From assembly GCF_003663825.1 (NCBI RefSeq), contig NZ_RCCC01000001.1, positions 2,426,501 to 2,490,500 of the forward strand: 64,000 nt of DNA, given 5' to 3'. This document shows positions 1 through 8,869 of this stretch, one piece after another. The DNA comes from Acidovorax sp. 106 (GTDB lineage: Bacteria > Pseudomonadota > Gammaproteobacteria > Burkholderiales > Burkholderiaceae_C). A program made the position numbers and the translations under genes. The notes beneath the pieces are model-generated. The model ran no database searches, was not told where the DNA came from, and saw only the letters and a program-made list of their open reading frames with translations. How positions within the stretch are numbered: the first letter of the stretch is position 1; each line of letters begins with the position of its first letter.

Positions 1-408
1 TACGTGCGCGACCACTGCAGCGCCATCCGCCGCGTGCTCGAAGCTGGCCGCCTGGGCGAAACTTACAACGTCGGTGGCTGGAACGAAAAGCCCAACATCG
101 ACATCGTCAACACCGTGTGCGCCCTGCTCGACGAACTGCGCCCCCGCGCCGACGGCCAGAGCTACAAAACCCAAATCACCTACGTGACGGACCGCCCCGG
201 CCACGACCGCCGCTACGCCATCGACGCCCGCAAGATCGAGCGCGAGCTGGGCTGGAAGCCCGCCGAGACCTTTGACACCGGCATCCGCAAGACGGTGCAG
301 TGGTACCTGGACAACCCAGTGTGGGTGGCGCAGGTGCAGTCGGGTGCCTACCGCGAGTGGGTGCAAAAGCAGTACCAAGCCGACGCAAAGGCAGAGGTCG
401 CAGCATGA
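1..408 (+). CDS. rfbB: dTDP-glucose 4,6-dehydratase, C-terminal part
   Basis: This is the last 135 codons of a short-chain dehydrogenase/reductase; the start lies off the left edge, so about 60 percent of a usual 350-residue protein is missing. The segment with YVRDH near the edge followed by GETYNVGG is the typical late conserved block of RfbB, and the C-terminal half carries the substrate-domain pattern [12 protein letters not shown] and ELGWKP. The enzyme converts dTDP-glucose to dTDP-4-keto-6-deoxyglucose in the cytoplasm, the second step of dTDP-L-rhamnose synthesis. Its stop codon overlaps the rfbD start by four bases (ATGA), so the two are probably translationally coupled. The catalytic YxxxK region lies outside the window. 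Confidence 0.95.
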   Translation, partial: YVRDHCSAIRRVLEAGRLGETYNVGGWNEKPNIDIVNTVCALLDELRPRADGQSYKTQITYVTDRPGHDRRYAIDARKIERELGWKPAETFDTGIRKTVQWYLDNPVWVAQVQSGAYREWVQKQYQADAKAEVAA

Positions 409-1295
409 ACATCCTGCTCTTCGGCAAAGGCGGCCAGGTCGGCTGGGAGCTGCAACGCAGCCTGGCCGTGCTGGGCCAAGTCACGGCCTTGGACCATGAC
501 AGCACCGACCACTGCGGTGACTTTGCCAACCCCGAAGGCATCGCCGCCACCGTGCGGGCCCTCAAGCCCGATGTCATCGTCAACGCCGCCGCCCACACCG
601 CTGTAGACAAGGCCGAGAGCGAGCCCGAGCTGGCCCGCCTGCTCAACGCCACCACGCCCGGCGTGCTGGCCCGCGAGGCCGCCGCCCTGGGCGCCTGGCT
701 GGTGCACTACAGCACCGACTACGTGTTCGACGGCAGCGGCACCCGCCCCTGGGTTGAAACCGACACCCCCGCGCCCCTGAGCGTGTACGGCCGCACCAAG
801 CTCGAAGGCGAGCAGCTCATCCAGCAATCGGGCGCCAAGCACCTCATCCTGCGCACCAGCTGGGTGTATGCCGCGCGCGGCGGCAACTTCGCCAAGACCA
901 TGCTGCGCCTGGCGCAAGAGCGCGAGCGCCTTACCGTCATCGACGACCAGTGGGGCGCCCCCACCGGTGCCGAACTGCTGGCCGACGTCACCGCCCACGC
1001 CATCCGCCACCTGCAGCAGCGCCCGCAAGACGCGGGCCTGTACCACCTGGTGGCAGGCGGCGAAGTGACCTGGAATGGTTACGCAAAATTCGTGATAGAG
1101 CACGCCAATAAAGCGCAATCAGCTATAAAAATCGTAGCTAAAGAGATTGCGCCTGTGCCTACCAGCGCCTTCCCCACCCCCGCCGTGCGCCCCCGCAACT
1201 CGCGTTTGGACACCTCCAAGCTGCAAGCCACCTTCGGCCTCACCTTGCCGCACTGGCAAGCCGGGGTTGAGCGCATGCTGACCGAAATCCTGTAA
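405..1295 (+). CDS. rfbD: dTDP-4-dehydrorhamnose reductase
   Basis: The product is 296 residues, the normal family length. It reduces dTDP-4-keto-L-rhamnose to dTDP-L-rhamnose, the last step of the pathway. The N-terminus has the Rossmann motif GKGGQVG (residues 7-13), STDYVFDG lies at 103-110, and the catalytic YGRTK sits at 128-132. The C-terminal block [18 protein letters not shown] is the usual substrate-binding signature. The start at 405 was chosen because it overlaps the rfbB stop and directly precedes the nucleotide-binding strand; longer upstream extensions in this frame are not family-like. A short AT-rich stretch at about 1101-1140 resembles the interspersed Comamonadaceae repeat and is translated as part of the protein. 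Confidence 0.96.
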   Translation: MNILLFGKGGQVGWELQRSLAVLGQVTALDHDSTDHCGDFANPEGIAATVRALKPDVIVNAAAHTAVDKAESEPELARLLNATTPGVLAREAAALGAWLVHYSTDYVFDGSGTRPWVETDTPAPLSVYGRTKLEGEQLIQQSGAKHLILRTSWVYAARGGNFAKTMLRLAQERERLTVIDDQWGAPTGAELLADVTAHAIRHLQQRPQDAGLYHLVAGGEVTWNGYAKFVIEHANKAQSAIKIVAKEIAPVPTSAFPTPAVRPRNSRLDTSKLQATFGLTLPHWQAGVERMLTEIL

Positions 1296-1363
1296 GCACA
1301 TTGGCTGCGGCGCACCGTGCGCCTCTGCACGTACTTCCAAGCCCCTTTACGGACCCGCCCCCC

Positions 1364-2260
1364 ATGACCCCATCCACCTCCCAGCGCAAAGGCATCATCC
1401 TGGCCGGCGGCTCCGGCACGCGCCTGCACCCGGCCACCCTGGCCATCAGCAAGCAACTGCTGCCGGTGTACGACAAGCCCATGATTTACTACCCGCTCAG
1501 CACCCTCATGCTGGCGGGCATCCGCGACATCCTGGTCATCAGCACCCCGCAAGACACGCCACGCTTTGAGCAACTGCTGGGCGACGGCAGCCAATGGGGC
1601 CTGAACCTGCAATACGCCGTGCAAGCCAGCCCCGACGGCCTGGCGCAGGCCTTTGTGATTGGCGAGCCATTCGTTGGCAACGCCCCCTCGGCCCTGGTGC
1701 TGGGCGACAACATCTTCCACGGCCACGACTTCCATGAACTGCTGGGCAACGCCAGCGTCCGCACCGAGGGCGCCAGCGTCTTCGCCTACCACGTGCACGA
1801 CCCCGAGCGCTACGGCGTTGCCGAATTCGACGCACAAGGCCGGGTCCTGTCCCTGGAAGAAAAGCCCAAAATCCCCAAGTCCAGCTACGCCGTCACCGGC
1901 CTGTACTTCTACGACAACCAAGTCGTAGACCTGGCCAAGGGCCTCAAGCCCTCCGCTCGGGGCGAGTACGAAATCACCGACCTGAACCGCCTGTACCTGG
2001 AGCAAGGCCAGCTCAACGTCGAGATCATGGGCCGAGGCTACGCCTGGCTGGACACTGGCACCCACGAAAGCCTGCTCGAAGCCGGCCAATTCATTGCCAC
2101 CCTGGAACACCGCCAGGGCCTCAAAATCGCCTGCCTGGAAGAAATCGCCTGGCGCCAGCGCTGGATCGACGACGCCCAGCTAGAACGCCTTGCCCAGCCG
2201 CTCACCAAGAGCGGGTATGGGCAGTATTTGATGCGGGTGCTTAAAGAGAGAATTTACTGA
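1364..2260 (+). CDS. rfbA: glucose-1-phosphate thymidylyltransferase
   Basis: A 298-residue nucleotidyltransferase that makes dTDP-glucose from dTTP and glucose-1-phosphate, the first step towards dTDP-L-rhamnose. The signature GGSGTRLHP is at residues 15-23, followed by [29 protein letters not shown] carries the metal-binding aspartate. The start at 1364 places the nucleotide-binding loop about 14 residues from the N-terminus, as in the family; an upstream in-frame start would add 21 residues without similarity. It lies 68 bases after rfbD, in the same direction, and is followed by the O-GlcNAc-transferase-like gene after 32 bases. Confidence 0.96.
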   Translation: MTPSTSQRKGIILAGGSGTRLHPATLAISKQLLPVYDKPMIYYPLSTLMLAGIRDILVISTPQDTPRFEQLLGDGSQWGLNLQYAVQASPDGLAQAFVIGEPFVGNAPSALVLGDNIFHGHDFHELLGNASVRTEGASVFAYHVHDPERYGVAEFDAQGRVLSLEEKPKIPKSSYAVTGLYFYDNQVVDLAKGLKPSARGEYEITDLNRLYLEQGQLNVEIMGRGYAWLDTGTHESLLEAGQFIATLEHRQGLKIACLEEIAWRQRWIDDAQLERLAQPLTKSGYGQYLMRVLKERIY

Positions 2261-2292
2261 ACGGGTCCAACCGATTTGTCAGCCGACCGCCC

Positions 2293-4164
2293 ATGAATCC
2301 AGCACAAGAGCCTGCCACCATCCTGCTGCAGCAAGGCCTCGCCCTGCAAAAAAGTGGCCAGCTGCAAGCTGCTGAACAAGCTTATGCAGCGTCAATCGCG
2401 CAAGCCCCCCACAATCCACTGGCATTGCACTTGTTGGGCACGGCGGTGGGGCAGCAGGGGCGCTGGATGGAGGCGATAGGGTGGCTGCAGAAAAGCCTTC
2501 GCCTGCACCCTGCGGACCCCAAGGCCTGGAACAACCTGGCGACCGCCTTTTTGGATTCCGGCCAATGCCAGCGCGCCAAAGAGGCTGCCGAGCGCGCCCT
2601 GGCCTTGGCGCCCGAGTACCCGGCTGCACAGCTGTCTTGGGCCAGTGCGTGTTACGGGCTCAAGCAGTTTGCCGATGGGTTGCGGGTGGCGCGCACGCTG
2701 GTCGTTCACCCTGGGCTGTCCAGGCTCGCGTGGCTGTGCGTTTGGCGATGTGCCGGGGCGCTGTGTGACTGGTCTGCCCAGCAGGAAGCCGCTGCTCATC
2801 TCCAGCAGTGCCTTGACCAGGGGGATATGCTGTTGCCAGCGTTCGATGCCCTGGCCTTCGCAGATGACCCGGCACTGCACCGCCGTACAGCGCAATTTTT
2901 GGCAGACAAGTTGGCTGCAACGCGAGCGGTTCCACCCCGCCTGTTGCCTGTGCCGTCGCCCTCCCAGCCGCCAGGCAGCGGGCGCATTAAGTTGGCCTAC
3001 CTGTCGGCAGATTTTCACGACCACGCCACCGCTTACTTGATGGCAGAGCTGTTTGAGCGGCACGACAAGGGCCGTTTTGAAACCGTGGCAATCTCTTTTG
3101 GCCCGGACAGCGAATCTCCCATGCGCAAGCGTTTGCACCGGGCGTTTGACCAGTTCTGGGATGTGCGCGACTGCACTCCCGCGCAAGTGGCTGAGCGCAT
3201 GGTGCAGGCCGGGATAGACATCGCCGTGGACCTCAAAGGCCACACCCGCGACAGCCGCCCGGCCATCTTGCTGCGCAAGCCTGCCCCCATCATCGTCAAC
3301 TACCTGGGCTACCCGGGCACCATGGGGTCACCAGTGTTCGACTACCTGGTCGGTGATTCCATCGTTACCCCCGCTGAGCATGCGCCCCTCTACGATGAAC
3401 AACTGGTGCAGTTGCCGCATAGCTACCAGGTCAACGACACCCAGCGGCCTTTGGCGGTGACTGCGTCCAGTCGTGCCGATGAAGGGCTGCCTGCACAGGG
3501 CGTGGTGTTTGCGGCATTCAATAACGTCTATAAGGTCACGCGTCCGTTTTTTCAGGCCTGGATGCGGCTGCTGCAAGCGGTGCCGGGCAGCGTGCTCTGG
3601 CTCATCAGCGACGACCCCGAGGTGCAAGCCAACTTGCGCCGCGAAGCTGTCCGCAGCGGTGTAGAGCCCATGCGGCTGGTGTTCGCCAAGGGCGTGCCCC
3701 TGGCGCAGCACCTGGCTCGCCATGTCCATGCGGACATGCTGCTGGACAACCTGCCTGTCAACGCCCACACCACCACCAGCGACGCGCTCTGGGCAGGGGT
3801 TCCTGTCGTTACCTGCATGGGGCAGGCATTTGCTGGTCGCGTAGCTGCCAGCCTTTTGCATGCTGTGGGTTTGCCAGAATTGGTAACGCATTCGCTGGCT
3901 GACTACGAGGCATTGGCTCTTCGCTTGGCTACCCAGCCTGCGGAGCTTCAACGTTTACGGTCTCACTTGCAGGCGGCACGCGCCACGGCGCCTCTTTTTG
4001 ACACCGTGCGATTTACCCGGTATCTGGAGACTGCATACCTTTGTATGCACCAACGCAGGCTGCAGGGCCTGTCGCCCGCTGGCTTTGCTGTCCCCGATGT
4101 CATTGGTGCGCCCGTCAAGGCTCTGCACTCAACCCCTACCTCATTCCAAATCTCTCAGTCATGA
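2293..4164 (+). CDS. TPR / O-linked N-acetylglucosamine transferase-like (GT41) protein
   Basis: A 623-residue protein. Residues about 10-140 form tetratricopeptide-like helices (QAAEQAYAASIAQAPHNPLA, then AWNNLATAFLDSG). Residues about 230-600 match the catalytic core of the GT41 family (SPINDLY/OGT). Visible landmarks are a conserved histidine in AYLSADFHDHATAYL (about 235-249), VDLKGHTRDSRP, NYLGYPGTMG, FNNVYKVT (lysine about 414) and AHTTTSDALWAGVPVVT (about 491-507). The family transfers a sugar from a nucleotide donor to Ser/Thr or other acceptors; donor and target here are unknown. It sits inside the rhamnose operon, 32 bases after rfbA, and its TGA overlaps the rfbC start (ATGA). It could be a protein glycosyltransferase or a polysaccharide enzyme. 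No signal peptide is seen, so a cytoplasmic location is likely. Confidence 0.88.
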   Translation: MNPAQEPATILLQQGLALQKSGQLQAAEQAYAASIAQAPHNPLALHLLGTAVGQQGRWMEAIGWLQKSLRLHPADPKAWNNLATAFLDSGQCQRAKEAAERALALAPEYPAAQLSWASACYGLKQFADGLRVARTLVVHPGLSRLAWLCVWRCAGALCDWSAQQEAAAHLQQCLDQGDMLLPAFDALAFADDPALHRRTAQFLADKLAATRAVPPRLLPVPSPSQPPGSGRIKLAYLSADFHDHATAYLMAELFERHDKGRFETVAISFGPDSESPMRKRLHRAFDQFWDVRDCTPAQVAERMVQAGIDIAVDLKGHTRDSRPAILLRKPAPIIVNYLGYPGTMGSPVFDYLVGDSIVTPAEHAPLYDEQLVQLPHSYQVNDTQRPLAVTASSRADEGLPAQGVVFAAFNNVYKVTRPFFQAWMRLLQAVPGSVLWLISDDPEVQANLRREAVRSGVEPMRLVFAKGVPLAQHLARHVHADMLLDNLPVNAHTTTSDALWAGVPVVTCMGQAFAGRVAASLLHAVGLPELVTHSLADYEALALRLATQPAELQRLRSHLQAARATAPLFDTVRFTRYLETAYLCMHQRRLQGLSPAGFAVPDVIGAPVKALHSTPTSFQISQS

Positions 4165-4709
4165 ACGTTACTGCTACCTCCATCCCCGACGTCAAGCTCA
4201 TCGAACCCAAGGTGTTCGGTGATGCCCGTGGTTTCTTCTTCGAAAGCTTCAACCAGAAGGCCTTCAATGACGCCACAGGTACCGCACACGAGTTCGTGCA
4301 AGACAACCACAGCCGCAGTGCCAAAGGCGTGCTGCGCGGTTTGCACTACCAGATCCAACAACCCCAGGGCAAGCTGGTGCGCGTGGTGCACGGCGCGGTG
4401 CTGGATGTCGCGGTGGACATCCGCAAAAGTTCGCCTACTTTTGGACAATGGGTGGCCGAGGAGCTGAGCGAAGACAACCACCGCCAGTTGTGGGTGCCGC
4501 CAGGCTTTGCGCACGGGTTTGTGGTGCTCAGCGAGATGGCCGAGTTTTTGTACAAAACCACCGATTACTACGCGCCGCAGTTTGAGCGCAGCATTGCCTG
4601 GAACGATCCATCCCTGTCCATTGACTGGCGCCTTCAGGGTGCTCAGCCATTGTTGTCGGCCAAGGATGCACAGGGGCTCAGCTTGTCTGCGGCCGAAGTG
4701 TTTGCCTGA
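4161..4709 (+). CDS. rfbC: dTDP-4-dehydrorhamnose 3,5-epimerase
   Basis: A 182-residue cupin-fold enzyme that epimerises dTDP-4-keto-6-deoxyglucose at C3 and C5, between RfbB and RfbD. The sequence carries DARGFFFESF (21-30), the catalytic-histidine block RGLHYQ (59-64), GKLVRVVHGAVLDVAVDIR and the late FLYKTTDYY. The start at 4161 overlaps the stop of the upstream OGT-like gene by four bases. Longer in-frame starts would run through that gene and have no family similarity. It completes the set rfbB, rfbD, rfbA and rfbC on one strand and is probably the last gene of the operon, since the next gene converges on it. Confidence 0.96.
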   Translation: MNVTATSIPDVKLIEPKVFGDARGFFFESFNQKAFNDATGTAHEFVQDNHSRSAKGVLRGLHYQIQQPQGKLVRVVHGAVLDVAVDIRKSSPTFGQWVAEELSEDNHRQLWVPPGFAHGFVVLSEMAEFLYKTTDYYAPQFERSIAWNDPSLSIDWRLQGAQPLLSAKDAQGLSLSAAEVFA

Positions 4710-4736
4710 GCCTGGTGCTGCCGTGTGAGGGGCAGG

Positions 4737-6740
4737 TTAGCGGCTTTCGCCAGCAAGTGCCTTCTGTACAGCGGGATACAGCACGTCTGAGCCAAATTGG
4801 GGGTTTTGCGGGTCGATCGAGAAAATGTTGTGCCCCCGCTCAACACGTTGCCCTTCCCAGCGGGGCTCCATGAAGAAGGACAGAAATTTCGCTCCCCGTT
4901 GGCTGTGTTGGTCCAGTGTGCGCATGAGTGCTTTGGCAGTCATGGGCTTGAGTGGATGGAACTCCGTGACGCCGTAGCCATTGGCTTGTTGGGATGCAGG
5001 CTTGCCAGGTGCCGTGGGTCTTGCCGTCGCTTGCCTTTGTGCATACCACTGCGCAAACGAATTTCCGTATGCAGCCTCGCCGTAAAGACTCACGCCCAGC
5101 CCCGTGGTGGGCAATCCTGCCAGAGAGGTCTCCACGGCAAACTTTTGGGCGTCCCAACTGGGGTTGGTGAAGGGGATGATCTGGTGCGTGTAGGTTGGCG
5201 TTCCAGCCAGGCAGGATGGCAGCACCACTTGCCGTCCAAAATTCTCAATGTAGTCGGCCACTTGTTGCGCCCTGAAGGCTTGCCAAAGCGGGACCAGTGG
5301 GTTGTAGTAATAAGAACTTTGCTCTGCGGGGCCGTCCATGTAAGCCTGCCATTCCGAGGGGAGCGGTGTGGACGTGGGAAGCGTGCCTGCCATGGGTTGG
5401 GGCTGGGGGGTGGTTTGGCTGCGGTCCATGATGGCAACACGGCGCGACCCTAGGTGGAAAGCCGGTTCATCTCCGCGTTGCAGATAGATGTCCAGCTGGT
5501 GCACGCCGGTGGGCCAGGTGCGAAAGTCCAAGTCCACGCGCCAGCCGGTGTTCACGCTGCCAAACTCTGGCTTGGCTTGCGACACATCCTGCCTGCTCAG
5601 CGAGACGGGCGCTTTGCCTGCCAAGACGCCGTTGCGGTACACCAGCGCCTTCAGCGATGACCCGCTGCGGTCCCTGCCAGGGGCAAATGCCCAGCCAGAG
5701 ACGGGCAGGCTACCCTGTGCAAAGGAGTCGATGTGCTCGTTGAAGTAGGCCAGTGGCTCGGTCCGAATGTCTTTGGATGGGGGAAGAACATTGTCAAACG
5801 ACGCAAACTGCCCGCCTACTGCCCGATTCAGGTGTTCAATGCGGCCAAAGCGGTTTTGCAAAAAGCGCCTGAATCCCTGCTGTGAGATGGGGCTGTAGTC
5901 TGTGACCCTATAGGGCATGCCAAAGCCCATGCCTGTCTCAAAGTCTGGGAAGTAGTGGTGTACCTCCCCCAACAAAGTGATGGCGTGGATCTTTGCACGT
6001 TGCTTGGGCTCTAGCCTGCAGAGCGCCTGCACCATGGCACTGGCCGCCTCTTTGCGGCGAAGGTTCACTGGGGCGTCTGGGTCGGCAATGTTCCAGTAGT
6101 ACACCGGCTCACCATAGTAGCTGCCCGGTGGCATGGCGCCATCGCGGGTTTGAGCGAGGTTGCGCGGGTCCTGGGCCAGCGCTTGCTCCAGAGGGGCGTG
6201 TGACGCAAAGTGCGTGGCAAACAGGTACACCACCACGGGCCGGTCGGTGTCGCGCACTGTGCGGGCCAGGCGTGCAATGCGTTCTTGGTTCAGTTGCCAG
6301 CTCCCCGCTTTTTCTTCAAACAGTTGCAGCAGCGGCACGGGCAGTGTGTAGCCCACCGGGTATCGGGGCGGTTTCGGGGCTCCGCTTGGGTAGAGGTCAG
6401 AGAGGGTCGACTCCACCAGTGGGGCTGCAGATCCAGCCACCCCGCTGCAGCTGACTCCAAGTGTGTCGAGTGCGTTGGCCGGGGCGTGCCCCGTTGCACT
6501 GACGGGGCCAGTGAGGGCTGTGGTCTTTGTCTGCAGGATGCATGGCTCAATGACCCCGATCATGGGTGCCAGCAGCATGGGGTCGCGTGTTGGCGCCCCT
6601 TGTCCTGAGTGCATGTGCAGCAGGACCATACCGCCAGCGCCTGCGGTCACCGCCAGCAAGCCTCCCAGTGTGGTTGCGATGAGGGACATCGGATGAGGGG
6701 TGCGGGCGGCGTCAGGCGCAGCAGGGTGGGTGATGGGCAT
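4737..6740 (-). CDS. membrane-anchored glycoside-hydrolase-like protein (GH42-like segment)
   Basis: From the ATG at 6740 this encodes 667 residues; a TTG at 6890 would add 50 residues lacking any secretion-type character. Residues about 18-41 form one hydrophobic helix (SLIATTLGGLLAVTAGAGGMVLL), so the protein is probably anchored with its bulk in the periplasm. Residues about 250-310 contain a possible acid-base glutamate in LLGEVHHYFPD, then TDYSPISQQGFRRFLQNRFG, like the Y-S-P..FR.WL...Y block of GH42-type beta-galactosidase-like enzymes. Around 345-435 is a beta-sandwich-like module beginning LPVSGWAFAP and ending LGSRRVAIMD. The substrate is unknown. The gene converges on the rhamnose operon, so a role in surface-glycan trimming is possible but inferred only from context. 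Confidence 0.6.
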   Translation of the reverse strand: MPITHPAAPDAARTPHPMSLIATTLGGLLAVTAGAGGMVLLHMHSGQGAPTRDPMLLAPMIGVIEPCILQTKTTALTGPVSATGHAPANALDTLGVSCSGVAGSAAPLVESTLSDLYPSGAPKPPRYPVGYTLPVPLLQLFEEKAGSWQLNQERIARLARTVRDTDRPVVVYLFATHFASHAPLEQALAQDPRNLAQTRDGAMPPGSYYGEPVYYWNIADPDAPVNLRRKEAASAMVQALCRLEPKQRAKIHAITLLGEVHHYFPDFETGMGFGMPYRVTDYSPISQQGFRRFLQNRFGRIEHLNRAVGGQFASFDNVLPPSKDIRTEPLAYFNEHIDSFAQGSLPVSGWAFAPGRDRSGSSLKALVYRNGVLAGKAPVSLSRQDVSQAKPEFGSVNTGWRVDLDFRTWPTGVHQLDIYLQRGDEPAFHLGSRRVAIMDRSQTTPQPQPMAGTLPTSTPLPSEWQAYMDGPAEQSSYYYNPLVPLWQAFRAQQVADYIENFGRQVVLPSCLAGTPTYTHQIIPFTNPSWDAQKFAVETSLAGLPTTGLGVSLYGEAAYGNSFAQWYAQRQATARPTAPGKPASQQANGYGVTEFHPLKPMTAKALMRTLDQHSQRGAKFLSFFMEPRWEGQRVERGHNIFSIDPQNPQFGSDVLYPAVQKALAGESR

Positions 6741-7141
6741 GGCGGCGGTGTAAAGCGGCGTAACGTTATGCAAAGTGGTCAAAGGGCCTTGAAGGGCGCT
6801 TGTCTGGCCGGGTGATGGGGGGTGACTTCGACGGCGGTGAGCGGCTGCTGTTACCCGGGTTGCCCTGGTGACGGGCTTGGTGAGTCTCAAGCAAGGCTGA
6901 ATGCTATGTAATTTATAGCTAAAAATATAAACAGTGCCAGCGCAGTCATCCTATTTTCCTCCTGTTTGTATGGTTGCCCCCTTGTGCGGGGTGGCGTTCT
7001 ATTCTTCGACGGGTTGGGCGTGCGCGGCTACACTCTGGCCCTTTCGAGAAGCCAAGTGCTCGTGCGTATGGCTATCTAGGTGACCGATCCATAGATAGTT
7101 ACAGGCTTTGGCGCGTGGCAGAGACATCGACGGCAATTTGA
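6741..7141. other. divergent intergenic region between the GH-like gene and gspE
   Basis: No credible gene is seen. It should hold the promoters of both flanking genes. Features visible: an AT-rich patch at about 6899-6940 (GCTATGTAATTTATAGCTAAAAA) resembling a fragment of the interspersed Comamonadaceae repeat; a possible gspE promoter with TTCGAC and TACACT spaced 18 bases at about 7006-7035; and an inverted repeat CTATCTA..TAGATAG at 7072-7098, about 44 bases before gspE. None of the regulatory readings is certain. Confidence 0.4.
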
Positions 7142-8869
7142 ATGACCCCCACCCTAACTTCCGCTGCGACACCTGAGCCCTCTTTTGCTGCTGAGCGTGT
7201 GCGCTTGGGTGAGCTGCTGGTCAAGGCTGGCAAGCTGAGCGCGCGTGATCTGGAGCGTGCGCTTTCTGCCCAGCAAGAAATGGGCAGCTTGCTCGGCCAG
7301 GTGCTGGTGCAACTCGGTGTGGTCTCTGAGCTAGACGTAGCGCACGCTTTGGCGCAGCAATTGGGCTTGCCTTTCATCACGGCCGATGCATTTCCTTCGT
7401 CGCCGCCAGAGGTGCCAGGCCTTTTGCCAGAGTTCTTGCAGTCCAATGCCGTTTACCCCCTCAGCGTGATTGAGGGTGAGTTGGCTGTGGCCATGGCCCG
7501 TCCCCAGGACGCTTTTGTCGTCAAGGCGCTGCGCCTGACCACGGGCTTGGTAATACGACCCCACCTGGCGTTAGAGACCGACATTGAGAAGGCGCTTGCC
7601 GAGCCTGTCAATGAGGCCGTCGAGGATGAACAAGATGATTTGGACATCGGCAGCGACTCTGGCGACTTCGTAGAGCATCTCAAGGATCTGGCCAGCGAAG
7701 CTCCAGTGATTCGGTTGGTCAACGCCATTGTCAGCCGTGTCATCGATATGCGGGCGTCCGATATCCACCTGGAGCCCTTCGATGATGGTCTTCACGTGCG
7801 CTACCGCGTCGATGGTGTCATCCACAACGCAGAATTGGTGCCACCACGGCTGAGCGCCGCAGTGAACTCGCGCGTCAAGCTGCTGGCGCACCTGGACATT
7901 GCCGAGCGGCGCTTGCCCCAAGACGGGCGCATCAAAATGCGCGTGAAGGGGCGAGAGCTTGATCTGCGGGTGTCCACCGTGCCCACTGTGCACGGCGAAA
8001 GCGTGGTGATGCGGGTGCTGGACCGCGCCAGCGTTCGGCTGAACCTCGAGAAAATGGGGTTTGAGCGCGACACGTTGGAGCGATTCAACACCCTTTTGGC
8101 AAAACCCCATGGCATTTTGCTGGTCACCGGGCCCACGGGCTCAGGCAAAACCACCACGCTGTATGCCGCGCTGTCCAAGCTTGACTCCGCCACCCAGAAA
8201 ATCATCACCGTGGAAGACCCGGTGGAATACCAGCTCGAAGGCATCAACCAAATCCAGGTGCATTCGCAAATCAACCTGACGTTTGCCAACGCGCTGCGCT
8301 CGATCCTGCGGCAGGACCCGGACATCATCATGATCGGTGAAATGCGCGATGGCGAGACCGCCCAGATCGCGGTGCAGTCCGCCCTGACGGGGCATTTGGT
8401 TCTCTCCACCCTGCACACCAACACGGCGGCGGGCGCCATCATCCGCATGCAGGACATGGGCGTGGAGCGTTACTTGATTACTTCTGCGGTCAATGGGGTG
8501 CTGGCCCAGCGCTTGGTGCGCACGCTGTGCGATGCCTGCAAAGAGCCCCATGCCATAGAGTCTGCGCTGTACGAAAGCTCTGGCCTTTCACGCTATTGCG
8601 CTCCCGACACACTGCTGTACCGCCCCGTGGGGTGCGACCAGTGCCGAGGCTCTGGCTACCGTGGCCGCACAGGCATCCATGAGCTGCTGGTGCTGGACGA
8701 GCCCATGCGCCGCGCCGTGCTGGAGGGGCGTGACGCCAGCGTACTCAACGGCATTGCAGTGCAGTCGGGCATGCTCAGCTTGCATGAAGACGGCTTGCGC
8801 AAGGTGGCTGCAGGGGTGACGACCCTCGACGAACTGGCACGCGTGACGCAGGACCAATCCGATGCCTGA
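7142..8869 (+). CDS. gspE: type II secretion system ATPase GspE
   Basis: A 575-residue cytoplasmic ATPase that powers pseudopilus assembly. Residues about 20-150 form the N-terminal GspE/MshE-type domain (LGELLVKAGKLSARDLERAL). The catalytic domain has Walker A GPTGSGKTTT at 330-339, an Asp box ITVEDPVEYQLEG, Walker B RQDPDIIMIGEMRD at 390-403, and a His box around TGHLVLSTLHTN. The zinc-type cysteine set is present at 463, 466, 498 and 501 (CDAC and CDQC). It heads an eleven-gene operon, and its last 8 bases overlap gspF. PilB-like ATPases are similar, but the following gsp genes fix the assignment. Confidence 0.95.
   Translation: MTPTLTSAATPEPSFAAERVRLGELLVKAGKLSARDLERALSAQQEMGSLLGQVLVQLGVVSELDVAHALAQQLGLPFITADAFPSSPPEVPGLLPEFLQSNAVYPLSVIEGELAVAMARPQDAFVVKALRLTTGLVIRPHLALETDIEKALAEPVNEAVEDEQDDLDIGSDSGDFVEHLKDLASEAPVIRLVNAIVSRVIDMRASDIHLEPFDDGLHVRYRVDGVIHNAELVPPRLSAAVNSRVKLLAHLDIAERRLPQDGRIKMRVKGRELDLRVSTVPTVHGESVVMRVLDRASVRLNLEKMGFERDTLERFNTLLAKPHGILLVTGPTGSGKTTTLYAALSKLDSATQKIITVEDPVEYQLEGINQIQVHSQINLTFANALRSILRQDPDIIMIGEMRDGETAQIAVQSALTGHLVLSTLHTNTAAGAIIRMQDMGVERYLITSAVNGVLAQRLVRTLCDACKEPHAIESALYESSGLSRYCAPDTLLYRPVGCDQCRGSGYRGRTGIHELLVLDEPMRRAVLEGRDASVLNGIAVQSGMLSLHEDGLRKVAAGVTTLDELARVTQDQSDA

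Noticed and set aside
6741..7141. Riboswitch (for example c-di-GMP type) before gspE
   Set aside because: The inverted repeat at 7072-7098 has no conserved aptamer core that I can recognise; it is noted only as an inverted repeat.
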